64,000 nucleotides of DNA from Blautia sp. MSJ-19 (GCF_018918125.1 NZ_JAHLQA010000019.1:37038-101037), one strand, 5' to 3'; positions 37,040-46,986 are shown, counted from the stretch's first letter. The notes: generated from the letters alone by a model not told the origin. Translations and numbers: made by a program.

Positions 37040-37321
37040 ATGTCTCGTTCATTGAAAAAAGGACCTTTCGCAGACGCAAGCCTGCTTAAAAAGGTTGACG
37101 CTCTGAATGCTGCAAATGATAAATCTGTGATCAAAACATGGTCACGTCGTTCCACTATCTTCCCGTCCTTCGTAGGACATACAATCGCAGTACATGACGG
37201 AAGAAAACATGTTCCGGTATATGTAACAGAAGATATGGTAGGACACAAACTTGGTGAGTTCGTAGCTACAAGAACTTACAGAGGACACGGAAAAGACGAA
37301 AAGAAATCCGGCGTTCGCTAG
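37040..37321 (+). CDS. rpsS: 30S ribosomal protein S19
   Basis: 93 residues; forms a complex with S13 near the A site. Motifs [18 protein letters not shown] and the central [20 protein letters not shown] are complete. RBS AAGGAGG. A gap of about 97 bp before rplV holds a GC-rich imperfect stem (CTGCC / GGCAG). Confidence 0.99.
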   Translation: MSRSLKKGPFADASLLKKVDALNAANDKSVIKTWSRRSTIFPSFVGHTIAVHDGRKHVPVYVTEDMVGHKLGEFVATRTYRGHGKDEKKSGVR

Positions 37322-37418
37322 TATTAAACTTAAATAAAATAATCTGCCTGTTGTCCCGCAAGGGGGCAGCAAGGCGGTGTTACCAGATATCGATTAATTG
37401 GAAAGGAGGCACTTTAAA

Positions 37419-37808
37419 ATGGCAAAGGGACATAGAAGCCAGATTAAGAGAGCCAGAAATGAGAGTAATAGAGAGACAAGACCGTCTGCAAAATTATCTT
37501 ATGCAAGAATTTCTGTTCAGAAAGCCTGCTATGTATTAGATGCAATCCGTGGTAAAGACGTGCAGACAGCACTTGGTATCCTCACATATAATCCGAGATA
37601 CGCTTCAAGCGTTCTGAAGAAACTGCTTGAGTCAGCAATCGCAAACGCAGAAAACAATAACGGAATGAGCGCAGATAACCTCTACGTTGCAGCGTGCTAT
37701 GCAAACAAAGGACCTACAATGAAACGTATTCAGCCAAGAGCACAGGGTAGAGCTTACAGAATCGAAAAGAGAACAAGCCATATCACCATCGTGCTGGATG
37801 AAAGATAA
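37419..37808 (+). CDS. rplV: 50S ribosomal protein L22
   Basis: 129 residues; its hairpin lines the exit tunnel beside L4. Start at 37419 because AAAGGAGG lies 9 bp upstream and the family begins [11 protein letters not shown]; a longer frame from 37398 would include the RBS. The tunnel-loop region near [18 protein letters not shown] is intact. Confidence 0.98.
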   Translation: MAKGHRSQIKRARNESNRETRPSAKLSYARISVQKACYVLDAIRGKDVQTALGILTYNPRYASSVLKKLLESAIANAENNNGMSADNLYVAACYANKGPTMKRIQPRAQGRAYRIEKRTSHITIVLDER

Positions 37809-37819
37809 GGAGGAAAAGC

Positions 37820-38476
37820 ATGGGACAGAAAGTTAATCCACATGGCCTTAGAGTCGGTGTGATCAAGGATTGGGATTCCAGATGGTATGCAGAAGCAGAT
37901 TTCGCAGACTACCTGGTTGAAGATTACAATATCAGAACATTTTTAAAGAAAAAACTTTACAGCGCAGGTGTTTCCAAGATTGAAATCGAAAGAGCATCTG
38001 ACAGAGTTAAGATCATCATCTACACTGCTAAACCGGGTATCGTAATCGGTAAAGGTGGTTCTGAGATCGAAAAAGTAAAAGCTGAATTACAGAAATTCAC
38101 AGACAAAAAACTGATCGTAGATATCAAAGAAGTAAAGAGACCGGACAAAGATGCTCAGCTCGTAGCTGAAAACATTGCCCTGCAGCTTGAAAACCGTATC
38201 TCCTTCAGACGTGCTATGAAATCTACAATGCAGAGAACAATGAAAGCAGGAGCAAAAGGAATCAAAACATCCGTATCCGGACGTCTTGGTGGAGCTGATA
38301 TGGCTCGTACAGAGTTCTACAGCGAAGGAACAATCCCGCTTCAGACACTGCGTGCAGACATTGATTATGGATTTGCAGAAGCTGACACAACTTACGGAAA
38401 AGTTGGTGTAAAAGCTTGGGTATACAACGGTGAAGTACTTCCTACTAAAGGAAATAAGGAAGGGAGCGATAAATAA
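37820..38476 (+). CDS. rpsC: 30S ribosomal protein S3
   Basis: 218 residues; sits at the mRNA entry. It has the KH domain with [14 protein letters not shown] near residue 72 and the C-terminal [19 protein letters not shown] region. RBS AAGGAGG. Stop and rplP start overlap (TAATG). Confidence 0.99.
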   Translation: MGQKVNPHGLRVGVIKDWDSRWYAEADFADYLVEDYNIRTFLKKKLYSAGVSKIEIERASDRVKIIIYTAKPGIVIGKGGSEIEKVKAELQKFTDKKLIVDIKEVKRPDKDAQLVAENIALQLENRISFRRAMKSTMQRTMKAGAKGIKTSVSGRLGGADMARTEFYSEGTIPLQTLRADIDYGFAEADTTYGKVGVKAWVYNGEVLPTKGNKEGSDK

Positions 38477-38913
38477 TGTTAATGCCAAAAAGAGTAAAAC
38501 GTCGTAAACAGTTCCGTGGCTCCATGAGAGGTAAAGCCCTTAGAGGTAATAAGATCAACTATGGTGAATTCGGACTTGTTGCTACCGAACCTTGCTGGAT
38601 CAGATCTAACCAGATCGAAGCAGCCCGTGTTGCCATGACACGTTACATCAAACGTGGTGGTCAGGTTTGGATTAAGATTTTCCCGGATAAACCAGTAACA
38701 GCGAAACCAGCAGAAACACGTATGGGTTCCGGAAAAGGTTCCCTTGAATACTGGGTAGCAGTTGTTAAGCCAGGACGTGTAATGTTCGAAATCGCAGGCG
38801 TTTCTGAAGAGATCGCTCGTGAAGCATTACGTCTTGCAATGCACAAGTTACCATGTAAATGTAAAATCGTTTCTCGTGCAGACTTAGAAGGCGGTGATAA
38901 CAGTGAAAATTAA
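38476..38913 (+). CDS. rplP: 50S ribosomal protein L16
   Basis: 145 residues; contacts the A-site tRNA. Begins [15 protein letters not shown] and holds [20 protein letters not shown], the typical L16 core. Translation is coupled to rpsC through TAATG; the end overlaps rpmC. Confidence 0.99.
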   Translation: MLMPKRVKRRKQFRGSMRGKALRGNKINYGEFGLVATEPCWIRSNQIEAARVAMTRYIKRGGQVWIKIFPDKPVTAKPAETRMGSGKGSLEYWVAVVKPGRVMFEIAGVSEEIAREALRLAMHKLPCKCKIVSRADLEGGDNSEN

Positions 38914-39112
38914 TAAATTCGTAGAAGATTTAAAAGCAAAATCAGCTGCAGAATTAAATGAAGAATTAGTAGCTGCTAAAAAAGAACTTTTCAATCTGAG
39001 ATTTCAGAATGCAACCAATCAGTTAGACAATACAAGCAGAATCAAAGAGGTTCGCAAAAATATTGCCAGAATCCAGACAGTAATCACTGAGCAGGCAAAC
39101 GCTGCTAAATAG
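38903..39112 (+). CDS. rpmC: 50S ribosomal protein L29
   Basis: 69 residues; two-helix protein at the tunnel exit. GTG start at 38903, overlapping the rplP end by 11 bp, preceded by AAGGCGG; an earlier in-frame GTG at 38894 would cover that site. The core [20 protein letters not shown] is standard. Confidence 0.97.
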   Translation: MKINKFVEDLKAKSAAELNEELVAAKKELFNLRFQNATNQLDNTSRIKEVRKNIARIQTVITEQANAAK

Positions 39113-39134
39113 TGAATAGTAGGAGGAAATAATC

Positions 39135-39389
39135 GTGGAAAGAAATCTGAGAAAGACCCGTGTGGGTAAGGTTGTCAGCAATAAGATGGACAAGACCATT
39201 GTTGTTGCTATCGAAGACCATGTAAAACATCCTCTTTACAAAAAAATCGTAAAGAGAACATATAAACTCAAAGCTCATGATGAGAACAATGAGTGCAATA
39301 TCGGTGATACCGTTAAAGTTATGGAAACCAGACCGCTGTCCAAAGACAAGAGATGGAGACTGGTTGAGATCGTAGAGAAAGTGAAATAA
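39135..39389 (+). CDS. rpsQ: 30S ribosomal protein S17
   Basis: 84 residues, OB-fold primary binder of 16S r[23 protein letters not shown] opens it and [19 protein letters not shown] closes it. GTG start with AGGAGG upstream. Confidence 0.98.
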   Translation: MERNLRKTRVGKVVSNKMDKTIVVAIEDHVKHPLYKKIVKRTYKLKAHDENNECNIGDTVKVMETRPLSKDKRWRLVEIVEKVK

Positions 39390-39402
39390 GGAGGAAACCA
39401 GT

Positions 39403-39771
39403 ATGATTCAGCAGGAAACTAGACTGAAAGTTGCCGACAACACTGGTGCAAAAGAAATCCTTTGTATTCGTGTTATGGGTGGCTCTACAAGAAGATATGC
39501 TAACATCGGTGATACTATCGTTGCTACTGTTAAAGATGCAACACCAGGCGGTGTTGTTAAAAAAGGCGATGTAGTTAAAGCTGTTGTAGTTCGTACCAAA
39601 AAAGGCGCTCGTCGTAAAGACGGATCTTACATCCGTTTCGATGAAAATGCAGCCGTAATCATTAAAGACGATTTAACTCCGAAAGGAACACGTATCTTTG
39701 GACCAGTTGCCAGAGAACTTCGTGAAAAGAAATTCATGAAGATCGTTTCCTTAGCTCCGGAAGTATTATAG
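39403..39771 (+). CDS. rplN: 50S ribosomal protein L14
   Basis: 122 residues; lies at the subunit interface, contacts L19 and is the RsfS target. [18 protein letters not shown] at the start and [20 protein letters not shown] at the end are standard. RBS AAGGAGG. Confidence 0.99.
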   Translation: MIQQETRLKVADNTGAKEILCIRVMGGSTRRYANIGDTIVATVKDATPGGVVKKGDVVKAVVVRTKKGARRKDGSYIRFDENAAVIIKDDLTPKGTRIFGPVARELREKKFMKIVSLAPEVL

Positions 39772-39782
39772 GAGGGTGCCTA

Positions 39783-40094
39783 ATGTCAGCTATGAAAATT
39801 AAAAAAGGCGACACTGTTAAAGTAATCGCTGGAAAAGATAAAGGCAAAGAAGGAAAAGTTCTTGCCGTTAACGTAAAAGACAACACCGTAATCGTTGAGA
39901 ATGTCAACATGGTTACAAAGCACAACAAACCATCAGCTGCAAACCAGGCTGGCGGAATCACAACAAAAGAAGCTGCTCTTCATGTTTCCAACGTAATGCT
40001 CGTTGTTGACGGAAAAGCTACAAGAGTTGGATTCCAGATGGATGGAGACAAAAAAGTACGTGTTGCAAAAGCAACAGGTAAAGTTATCGATTAA
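39783..40094 (+). CDS. rplX: 50S ribosomal protein L24
   Basis: 103 residues; assembly initiator. KOW motif [20 protein letters not shown] at the N-terminus, followed by [22 protein letters not shown] overlaps the rplN stop region. Confidence 0.98.
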   Translation: MSAMKIKKGDTVKVIAGKDKGKEGKVLAVNVKDNTVIVENVNMVTKHNKPSAANQAGGITTKEAALHVSNVMLVVDGKATRVGFQMDGDKKVRVAKATGKVID

Positions 40095-40115
40095 TTAAGA
40101 GAGGAGGCATGACAG

Positions 40116-40655
40116 GTGAGTAGATTAAAAGAACTTTACACAAATGAGATCATGGATGCCATGACCAAAAAATTCGGATATAAAAACGTTATGGAAGTGC
40201 CAAAACTCGATAAGATCGTTATCAACATGGGTGTTGGTGAAGCTAAAGAAAACGCTAAGCTTCTTGATGCAGCAATCGCTGATATGGAACTGATCACAGG
40301 CCAGAAAGCAATCGCAACAAAAGCTAAAAAATCTGTAGCTAACTTCAAAATCAGAGAGGGTATGCCAATCGGTTGTAAGGTTACCTTAAGAGGCGAGAAG
40401 ATGTATGAATTTGCTGATCGTCTTATCAACCTTGCTCTTCCTCGTGTACGTGACTTCCGTGGTGTAAATCCGAACGCTTTCGATGGCAGAGGAAACTACG
40501 CACTGGGAATCAAAGAACAGCTGATCTTCCCAGAAGTTGAGTATGATAAGGTAGACAAAGTAAGAGGTATGGATATCATCTTCGTTACAACTGCTAAGAC
40601 AGACGAAGAGGCTCGTGAACTGTTAACTCAGTTCAATATGCCTTTTGCTAAATAA
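40116..40655 (+). CDS. rplE: 50S ribosomal protein L5
   Basis: 179 residues; binds 5S rRNA and the P-site tRNA elbow. [19 protein letters not shown] and the [20 protein letters not shown] loop are intact. GTG start at 40116 with GAGAGGAGG upstream. Confidence 0.98.
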   Translation: MSRLKELYTNEIMDAMTKKFGYKNVMEVPKLDKIVINMGVGEAKENAKLLDAAIADMELITGQKAIATKAKKSVANFKIREGMPIGCKVTLRGEKMYEFADRLINLALPRVRDFRGVNPNAFDGRGNYALGIKEQLIFPEVEYDKVDKVRGMDIIFVTTAKTDEEARELLTQFNMPFAK

Positions 40656-40669
40656 GGAGGAGAATTCGA

Positions 40670-40855
40670 ATGGCTAAAACAGCAATGAAAATCAAACAGC
40701 AGCGCAAACAGAAATTCTCCACAAGAGAATACAGCCGCTGCAGAATCTGTGGACGTCCACACGCATACCTGAGAAAATACGGTATCTGCCGTATCTGCTT
40801 CCGTGAACTGGCTTACAAAGGTCAGATCCCGGGTGTTAAAAAAGCTTCCTGGTAG
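40670..40855 (+). CDS. rpsZ: 30S ribosomal protein S14, zinc-binding type
   Basis: 61 residues; short (type Z) S14 with four zinc cysteines as CRICGRP...GICRICF. It has [16 protein letters not shown] ahead of the ribbon. RBS AAGGAGGAG. The stop codon touches the first base of hairpin repeat copy B. Confidence 0.98.
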   Translation: MAKTAMKIKQQRKQKFSTREYSRCRICGRPHAYLRKYGICRICFRELAYKGQIPGVKKASW

Positions 40856-40970
40856 GCCGGAAACACTTAATGAATGCAAGCTGTTAAGCACAGCATGAAT
40901 TTAGTGTGAGGCCCTTCCCGAACCTTAACGAAACCGAGTGTAAACGAAGGTTGAGTTTAGTTGAGGGAAG
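40855..40970. repeat. Paired-hairpin repeat with tandem G.A mismatches, copy B (rpsN-rpsH)
   Basis: First hairpin (40855-40913): GGCC outer arms, ACACTTAAT-GA-ATGC pairs with GCAT-GA-ATTTAGTGT, then GA-GGCC. Second (40914-40970): CTTCCC-GA-ACC.. AAC-GA-AACC, loop, GGTT-GA-GTT.. GA-GGGAAG. Same two-hairpin layout as copy A, again starting at the stop codon of the upstream gene. Confidence 0.8.
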
Positions 40971-41048
40971 TGGTGCAAATTTGTTAAACCTAAAGTAATT
41001 ATATTAATCATGTAAAGTCTGAGAAGAGAATAATAGGAGGAAACTAAC

Positions 41049-41450
41049 ATGACAATGAGTGATCCAATCGCAGATATGCTTACAAGAATCCGTAACGCTA
41101 ACACTGCAAAACATGATACAGTAGATGTTCCGGCATCCAAAATGAAAATCGCAATCGCAAACATCCTTGTAGATGAAGGATATATTGCAAAATACGATCT
41201 GATCGAAGACGGCGTATTCAAAACCATCCATATCACACTGAAATACGGTGAGACAAAGAACGACAAGATCATCACAGGACTTAAGAGAATCTCCAAACCA
41301 GGTCTTCGTATCTACGCTGGTAAAGATGAACTCCCGAGAGTACTTGGCGGACTTGGAATCGCAATCCTTTCCACAAACAAAGGTGTAATCACTGACAAAG
41401 AAGCTCGTAAACTTCAGGTTGGTGGAGAAGTTCTTGCTTTCGTTTGGTAA
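41049..41450 (+). CDS. rpsH: 30S ribosomal protein S8
   Basis: 133 residues; primary 16S binder and, in E. coli, repressor of the spc operon. [20 protein letters not shown] at the start and [16 protein letters not shown] near the end are conserved. RBS AGGAGG. It is followed at once by a terminator-like hairpin and then by inverted repeat copy D. Confidence 0.99.
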   Translation: MTMSDPIADMLTRIRNANTAKHDTVDVPASKMKIAIANILVDEGYIAKYDLIEDGVFKTIHITLKYGETKNDKIITGLKRISKPGLRIYAGKDELPRVLGGLGIAILSTNKGVITDKEARKLQVGGEVLAFVW

Positions 41451-41456
41451 TAAGGA

Positions 41457-41480
41457 AAAAAATCTGAATGCAGATTTTTT
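41457..41480 (+). terminator. Terminator-like hairpin after rpsH, inside the spc operon
   Basis: AAAAAATCTG (41457-41466) pairs perfectly with CAGATTTTTT (41471-41480) around AATG, starting 7 bp after the rpsH stop. The stem is AT-rich, so termination would be partial. Confidence 0.55.
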
Positions 41481-41493
41481 ATAGATGAAGGAA

Positions 41494-41607
41494 ACACCAT
41501 CGTCACTAAATTCGATAGCCGACGCGTTGCATCGACTCTCTCATTAAGTGTCGAGGTGTGCTTTCTCACTAAACTCGTACAGCGTTTGCGCCTGTACTTG
41601 TTAAGTG
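41494..41607. repeat. Paired-hairpin repeat, copy D, inverted orientation (rpsH-rplF)
   Basis: Read on the minus strand this gives CACTTAAT-GA ... GA-ATTTAGTG (41504-41550, inside ACACC/GGTGT arms at 41494-41559) and CACTTAAC-AA-GTACAG ... CTGTAC-GA-GTTTAGTG (41567-41607). On the plus strand the mismatches become TC/TC. So the same family as copies A-C is present in reverse. Confidence 0.75.
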
Positions 41608-41679
41608 TTCAATGCAAACTGAAAACAGAGAGAAATGAAAGCTTTTCTCTCCGACAATTTAAGTAAGGAGGACAATATT

Positions 41680-42219
41680 ATGTCACGAATCGGAAGACTT
41701 CCGGTAGCTATTCCGGCAGGCGTTGAAGTAAGCGTAGCTGCAGGTAACGTAGTAACCGTTAAAGGTCCTAAAGGAACACTCGAAAGAGCACTTCCAACCG
41801 AAATGGAAATCAAAGTAGAAGATGGTCATGTAGTAGTTACAAGACCGAACGATCTTAAGAAAATGAAAGCATTACACGGTCTGACAAGAAGCCTTATCCA
41901 CAACATGGTTGTTGGTGTAAGCGAAGGCTACACAAAAGAGCTTGAAGTCAACGGTGTAGGTTATAGAGCACAGAAACAGGGCAAGAAACTTGTTCTTTCT
42001 CTGGGATATTCTCACCCGGTAGAGATGGAAGATCCAGAAGGTCTGGAATCCAAAGTTGATGGAAACAAGATCATCGTTTCCGGTATCAGCAAAGAAAAAG
42101 TTGGCCAGTACGCAGCAGAGATCAGAGATAAGAGAAGACCGGAGCCATATAAGGGCAAAGGTATCAAGTATGCTGATGAAGTTATCAGACGTAAAGTCGG
42201 TAAGACTGGTAAGAAATAA
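41680..42219 (+). CDS. rplF: 50S ribosomal protein L6
   Basis: 179 residues; near the sarcin-ricin loop. Begins [16 protein letters not shown] and ends [21 protein letters not shown], the L6 signature. ATG 41680 has AAGGAGG upstream; the frame extends 45 bp earlier without support. Preceded by a 229-bp gap containing a hairpin and repeat D. Confidence 0.98.
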   Translation: MSRIGRLPVAIPAGVEVSVAAGNVVTVKGPKGTLERALPTEMEIKVEDGHVVVTRPNDLKKMKALHGLTRSLIHNMVVGVSEGYTKELEVNGVGYRAQKQGKKLVLSLGYSHPVEMEDPEGLESKVDGNKIIVSGISKEKVGQYAAEIRDKRRPEPYKGKGIKYADEVIRRKVGKTGKK

Positions 42220-42236
42220 ATAAGGAGAGTGAGAAT

Positions 42237-42605
42237 ATGATTAATAAAGCATCCAGAGCGGAAATTCGCGAGAAAAAACATAGAAGAATCCGTCATCATC
42301 TCAATGGAACAGCTACTACTCCTAGACTGGCAGTATATCGTTCCAACAAGCATATGTATGCACAGATCATTGATGACACTGTAGGAAAAACTTTAGTATC
42401 TGCTTCTACTCTTCAGAAAGATGTAAAAGCTGAACTGGAAAATACTGATGATGTAAAAGCTGCAGCATACCTTGGAACTGTAATCGGAAAGAAAGCAGTT
42501 GAAGCAGGTATCGAGAGCGTTGTCTTCGACAGAGGAGGCTATATCTATCACGGTAAAGTAAAGGCACTGGCAGACGCAGCAAGAGAAGCTGGGCTGAAAT
42601 TCTAA
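42237..42605 (+). CDS. rplR: 50S ribosomal protein L18
   Basis: 122 residues; binds 5S r[21 protein letters not shown] and the C-terminal [20 protein letters not shown] are typical. RBS AAGGAG, 17 bp after rplF. Confidence 0.98.
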   Translation: MINKASRAEIREKKHRRIRHHLNGTATTPRLAVYRSNKHMYAQIIDDTVGKTLVSASTLQKDVKAELENTDDVKAAAYLGTVIGKKAVEAGIESVVFDRGGYIYHGKVKALADAAREAGLKF

Positions 42606-42623
42606 AAGGGAGGAAAAAGACAC

Positions 42624-43133
42624 ATGAAAAATAATCTTATTGATGCTAGTCAGTTAGAATTAGAAGATAAAGTAGTGTCAATCAAACGTGTTACCAAGGT
42701 TGTTAAAGGTGGCCGTAACTTCCGTTTCACAGCTTTGGTTGTTGTAGGTGACGGCAACGGACATGTTGGTGCAGGTTTAGGAAAGGCAGCTGAAATTCCG
42801 GAAGCTATCCGCAAAGGAAAAGAAGATGCCATGAAAAAACTGGTTACAGTTGCAAGAGATGAGAACAATTCCATCACTCATGACTATGTAGGAAAATTCG
42901 GAAGTGCTGAAATGCTTCTGAAACGTGCTCCGGAAGGTACTGGAGTTATCGCTGGTGGTCCAGCGCGTGCAGTCATCGAACTTGCAGGTATCAAAAACAT
43001 CCGTACAAAATGTATGGGATCCAGAAATAAACAGAACGTAGTTCTGGCTACTATTGAAGGATTAAGCAAACTGAAAACTCCGGAAGAAGTTGCAAAACTT
43101 CGCGGAAAATCTGTAGAAGAGATTCTGGCATAA
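42624..43133 (+). CDS. rpsE: 30S ribosomal protein S5
   Basis: 169 residues; double-stranded RNA-binding fold involved in decoding accuracy. [18 protein letters not shown] and the [19 protein letters not shown] motif are intact; the spectinomycin loop region shows nothing odd. RBS AGGGAGG. Confidence 0.99.
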   Translation: MKNNLIDASQLELEDKVVSIKRVTKVVKGGRNFRFTALVVVGDGNGHVGAGLGKAAEIPEAIRKGKEDAMKKLVTVARDENNSITHDYVGKFGSAEMLLKRAPEGTGVIAGGPARAVIELAGIKNIRTKCMGSRNKQNVVLATIEGLSKLKTPEEVAKLRGKSVEEILA

Positions 43134-43146
43134 GGAGGACAAAACA

Positions 43147-43329
43147 ATGGCAAACACATTAAAAGTTACACTTGTTAAGTCTCCAATCGGTGCAGTTCCG
43201 AAACACAAAAAGACTGTAGCTGCTATGGGACTTACAAAAATGCATAAGACAGTTGAAATGCCTGACAATGCTGCTACAAGAGGAATGATCCAGCAGGTTC
43301 AGCATCTTGTAAAAGTAGAAGAAGCATAA
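43147..43329 (+). CDS. rpmD: 50S ribosomal protein L30
   Basis: 60 residues, complete. KVTLVKSPIGAVPKHKKT and the MGLTKMHKTVEMPDN core identify it. RBS AAGGAGG, between rpsE and rplO as usual. Confidence 0.98.
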   Translation: MANTLKVTLVKSPIGAVPKHKKTVAAMGLTKMHKTVEMPDNAATRGMIQQVQHLVKVEEA

Positions 43330-43368
43330 TAATTTCCAGAGATTGAATAATAAAAGGAGGTGCCAAAG

Positions 43369-43809
43369 ATGGAATTATCAAACTTAAGACCAGCAGAAGG
43401 TTCTAAACACAGTGATAACTTCAGAAGAGGCCGTGGACATGGTTCCGGAAACGGCAAAACAGCCGGAAAAGGACACAAAGGACAGTTAGCTCGTTCCGGA
43501 CACAAAAAACCGGGATTTGAAGGTGGACAGATGCCTTTATACAGACGTCTTCCTAAGAGAGGCTTCAAGAACAGAAATTCTAAAGAGATCATCGCAATCA
43601 ATGTTGACGTTCTGAATCGTTTTGAAGACGGAGCAGAAGTTACAGTTGAATCTTTACTTGCTACCAGCGCAATCTCCAAAGCTGGAGACGGTGTTAAGAT
43701 TCTTGGAAACGGTGAACTGACCAAAAAACTTAATGTAAAAGTAAATGCTGTCAGCGAAACCGCTAAAGCAAAAATCGAAGCTGCAGGTGGTACAGTAGAG
43801 GTGATCTAA
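43369..43809 (+). CDS. rplO: 50S ribosomal protein L15
   Basis: 146 residues; late-assembly protein. Gly/Arg-rich N-terminal part [19 protein letters not shown] and [21 protein letters not shown] 43369 follows AGGAGG; a GTG at 43360 overlaps it. The stop overlaps the secY start (TAATG). Confidence 0.98.
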   Translation: MELSNLRPAEGSKHSDNFRRGRGHGSGNGKTAGKGHKGQLARSGHKKPGFEGGQMPLYRRLPKRGFKNRNSKEIIAINVDVLNRFEDGAEVTVESLLATSAISKAGDGVKILGNGELTKKLNVKVNAVSETAKAKIEAAGGTVEVI

Positions 43810-45125
43810 TGTTTGAGACTCTTAAAGGTGTTTTTAGAGTGAAAGAGATGCGGCGTAAGCTTCTCTACCTGTTAGCGATGATTTTTGTCATCCGTATAGG
43901 TTCACAGCTGCCGATACCTGGTGTGGATGGCAGTGTGTTCAAACAGTGGTTCAAGAGCAATACCGGTGATGCATTCAATTTCTTTGATGCATTCACCGGT
44001 GGTTCCTTTGAGAGCATGTCTGTTTTTGCATTGAATATCACACCGTACATTACATCTTCCATTATCATTCAGCTTCTGACGATTGCAATTCCTGCTCTGG
44101 AGGAAATGCACAGAGATGGTGAAGAGGGAAGAAAAAAGATGACTGCAATTACCCGTTATGTCACAGTAGGTCTGGCTCTTTTTGAGTCAGTTGCGATGAC
44201 GATCGGTTTTGCCCGTGGAAATATCGTTAAAGATATGGACCTCTTAAAAGGCATTGTTGTAGTTGTCAGCCTTACAGCCGGTTCTGCAATGTTGATGTGG
44301 ATCGGTGAGCGTATCACAGAAAAGGGAGTTGGAAATGGTATTTCTATCGTACTTGCAGTAAATATCGTGTCCAGAATTCCAAGTGATATGACAACTCTTT
44401 ATGAGAACTTTATTAAGGGAAAAACAATCGCAAAGGGAATGCTTGCAGGTGTGATCATCTTCGCGATCATTATGGTTGTGGTTGTATTTGTCCTTATTCT
44501 TAATGGAGCAGAAAGAAGGATTCCTGTTCAGTACTCCAGAAAGATGGTTGGAAGAAAAATGATGGGCGGTCAGGCCACAAACATTCCGTTAAAGGTCAAC
44601 ACTGCCGGTGTTATCCCGATCATCTTCGCTTCTTCCATTATGTCTTTCCCGGGTGTTATTGCCCAGTTTGCCGGTAAGGCAAATGGTACAGGCATTGGAA
44701 GTGAGATCCTGAGAGGTCTTTCATCAAGTAACTGGTGTAATCCATCCCAGCCGCAGTATAGCTGGGGATTGCTGTTATACGTAGTTCTCTGCGTATTCTT
44801 TGCATATTTCTATACTTCCATCACATTTAATCCGCTGGAAGTTGCAGATAATATCAAAAAGCAGGGTGGTTTTATCCCAGGCATCCGTCCAGGAAAACCT
44901 ACATCAGATTATTTGACTAAAATGCTTAATTATATTATATTTATAGGTGCGGTAGGCCTGATCATTGTGGCAGTAATTCCGTTCTTCTTCAATGGTGTAT
45001 TCGGAGCACATGTTTCTTTCGGTGGTACATCTATCATCATCGTAGTTGGTGTTGTTCTTGAAACATTGAAGCAGATCGAGTCTCAGTTGCTTGTCCGCAA
45101 TTACAAAGGCTTTCTGAACAGCTAA
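43809..45125 (+). CDS. secY: Protein translocase subunit SecY
   Basis: 438 residues with ten membrane helices; forms the SecYEG channel. Plug/helix 2 region YITSSIIIQLLTIAIP, helix-7 to -8 sequence NTAGVIPIIFASSIM, and the cytoplasmic loop GGFIPGIRPGKPTSDYL that binds SecA and ribosomes. Coupled to rplO. A hairpin follows before adk. Confidence 0.99.
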   Translation: MFETLKGVFRVKEMRRKLLYLLAMIFVIRIGSQLPIPGVDGSVFKQWFKSNTGDAFNFFDAFTGGSFESMSVFALNITPYITSSIIIQLLTIAIPALEEMHRDGEEGRKKMTAITRYVTVGLALFESVAMTIGFARGNIVKDMDLLKGIVVVVSLTAGSAMLMWIGERITEKGVGNGISIVLAVNIVSRIPSDMTTLYENFIKGKTIAKGMLAGVIIFAIIMVVVVFVLILNGAERRIPVQYSRKMVGRKMMGGQATNIPLKVNTAGVIPIIFASSIMSFPGVIAQFAGKANGTGIGSEILRGLSSSNWCNPSQPQYSWGLLLYVVLCVFFAYFYTSITFNPLEVADNIKKQGGFIPGIRPGKPTSDYLTKMLNYIIFIGAVGLIIVAVIPFFFNGVFGAHVSFGGTSIIIVVGVVLETLKQIESQLLVRNYKGFLNS

Positions 45126-45131
45126 AATGAA

Positions 45132-45165
45132 GGCTGTGGTGTGAAAGCATCACAGTCTTTTGTTT
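45132..45165 (+). terminator. Hairpin between secY and adk
   Basis: GGCTGTGGTG pairs with CATCACAGTC around TGAAAG (three G-U or weak pairs), followed by TTTTGTTTT. Likely a partial terminator or processing site inside the operon. Confidence 0.55.
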
Positions 45166-45245
45166 TATAGGGATTCCCTGTAAAGCAGAAACGCTCCGCG
45201 AGGATGTTGTTTTAAGCTTCATAAAGAAAAAGGAGGGTATTTATT

Positions 45246-45890
45246 ATGCGTATTATTATGTTGGGTGCACCAGGAGCAGGAAAAGGAACTCAGGCAAAAA
45301 AAATTGCCGAGAAATATGGTATTCCGCATATTTCTACAGGAGATATTTTCCGTGCAAACATCAAAAATGGTACTGAATTGGGGAAAAAAGCAAAAACATA
45401 TATGGACCAGGGGCTTTTGGTACCAGATGAATTAACCTGTGATCTTGTAGTAGACAGAATTCAGCAGGATGATGCAAAGAACGGTTATGTACTGGATGGT
45501 TTCCCAAGAACGATCCCGCAGGCAGAATGCCTGACAGCGGCTCTTGAAAAACTGGGAAGCAAGATTGATTATGCGATCGATGTAGACGTACCGGATGAGA
45601 ATATTGTAAATCGTATGTCCGGCAGAAGAGCCTGCCTGAAATGCGGAGCAACTTATCACATCGTATATGCTGCACCGAAGACAGAGAATGTCTGCGATAC
45701 CTGTGGGGAGAACCTTGTACTCCGCGATGATGACAAACCGGAAACAGTTTCCAAACGTCTGAAGGTTTATCATGAACAGACACAGCCGCTGATCGACTAT
45801 TACACCAAACAGGGCGTTTTAAAGACTGTAGACGGAACTGTTGCACTGGATGAGGTATTCCAGGCAATCGTCGAAATCTTGGGAGAATAA
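45246..45890 (+). CDS. adk: Adenylate kinase, zinc-containing
   Basis: 214 residues; ATP + AMP = 2 ADP. P-loop [13 protein letters not shown] at residue 7, LID with four cysteines (CLKCGATYH ... CDTCGENL), the zinc-bearing form common in Gram-positives, and [11 protein letters not shown] in the AMP site. RBS AAGGAGG. map follows after 5 bp. Confidence 0.99.
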   Translation: MRIIMLGAPGAGKGTQAKKIAEKYGIPHISTGDIFRANIKNGTELGKKAKTYMDQGLLVPDELTCDLVVDRIQQDDAKNGYVLDGFPRTIPQAECLTAALEKLGSKIDYAIDVDVPDENIVNRMSGRRACLKCGATYHIVYAAPKTENVCDTCGENLVLRDDDKPETVSKRLKVYHEQTQPLIDYYTKQGVLKTVDGTVALDEVFQAIVEILGE

Positions 45891-45895
45891 TAAAG

Positions 45896-46651
45896 ATGTC
45901 AGTTTCTATTAAGTCAGAACATGAAATTGAGCTTATGAGACATGCCGGTCATTTACTGGAACAGGTTCACGATGAACTGGCTTCTCACATTAAGCCGGGA
46001 ATCAGCACAAAAGAACTGGATCGCATTGGTGAGGACATGATCCGTTCCATGGGTTGTATTCCGAACTTTAAGAATTATCAGGGCTTTCCTGCATCATTCT
46101 GTATCAGCCTGAATGATGAAGTTGTACATGGGATCCCGTCCAGACATAAGATCATCCAGGAAGGCGATCTTGTCAAGATCGATGCCGGACTGATCTACAA
46201 GGGATATCATTCCGATGCTGCGCGTACGTATGCGGTCGGTGAAGTATCTCCAGAAGCAAAACAGCTTATGGAAGTTACCAAACAGAGTTTCTTTGAAGGA
46301 ATCAAATATGCAAAAGCAGGAAATCATCTGAATGATATTTCCAAGGCAATCGGTGCGTATGCTGCAAAGTTTAACTATGGTATCGTTCGTGACCTGGTAG
46401 GTCACGGAATCGGAACACACCTCCATGAGGATCCGCAGATACCGAATTTCCCGCAGAAACGCAGAGGCATTAAACTGATGCCTGGTATGACATTTGCAAT
46501 CGAACCAATGATTAATCTGGGACGCGCAGACGTTGCGTGGGAAGATGATGAGTGGACGGTTGTAACGATGGACGGCTCTCTTTCTGCACATTATGAAAAC
46601 ACCATTCTGATCACGGATGGAGAACCGGAAATTCTGACTCTTACAAAATGA
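45896..46651 (+). CDS. map: Methionine aminopeptidase, type I
   Basis: 251 residues; removes the initiator Met. Metal ligands are visible in KIDAGLIYKGYHSDAARTYA (two Asp), GHGIGTHLHEDP (His), FAIEPMI (Glu) and HYENTILIT (Glu). ATG lies 5 bp after adk, with a poor RBS (ATAATAAAG), so coupling is likely. Confidence 0.98.
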   Translation: MSVSIKSEHEIELMRHAGHLLEQVHDELASHIKPGISTKELDRIGEDMIRSMGCIPNFKNYQGFPASFCISLNDEVVHGIPSRHKIIQEGDLVKIDAGLIYKGYHSDAARTYAVGEVSPEAKQLMEVTKQSFFEGIKYAKAGNHLNDISKAIGAYAAKFNYGIVRDLVGHGIGTHLHEDPQIPNFPQKRRGIKLMPGMTFAIEPMINLGRADVAWEDDEWTVVTMDGSLSAHYENTILITDGEPEILTLTK

Positions 46652-46673
46652 CAGATGACATAGGAGGTTTATA

Positions 46674-46892
46674 ATGTCTAAAGCAGATGTAATCGAAGTG
46701 GAAGGTACTGTATTGGAGAAGCTGCCTAATGCGATGTTCAAAGTAGAACTGGAAAACAAGCATGTAGTGCTGGCACATATCAGCGGAAAGCTGCGTATGA
46801 ACTTTATCCGTATTCTTCCTGGAGACAAAGTTACAATTGAACTTTCTCCATACGATCTTTCCAAAGGACGTATTATTTGGCGAGATAAATAA
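46674..46892 (+). CDS. infA: Translation initiation factor IF-1
   Basis: 72 residues, OB-fold. Sequence [20 protein letters not shown] and [14 protein letters not shown] are the standard ends. RBS AGGAGG. No KOW-domain gene lies between map and infA, as occurs in some Clostridia. Two strong hairpins follow. Confidence 0.99.
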   Translation: MSKADVIEVEGTVLEKLPNAMFKVELENKHVVLAHISGKLRMNFIRILPGDKVTIELSPYDLSKGRIIWRDK

Positions 46893-46896
46893 AAAC

Positions 46897-46986
46897 GTGA
46901 GGGGGACTCGCTCACAGTTGCGAAGGCCGCTGTCCCCCTCACACTCCCCCTGTGGGCCACGCTGGTGCTGCGGGGGGAGTTTTTTG
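46897..46986 (+). terminator. Tandem hairpins and terminator after infA
   Basis: GTGAGGGGGAC (46897-46907) pairs with GTCCCCCTCAC (46932-46942). Directly after, ACTCCCCC (46943-46950) pairs with GGGGGAGT (46973-46980), then T6. The two share C-runs that could pair with either G-run, so they might switch. They divide the supercluster into two transcription units. Confidence 0.8.
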
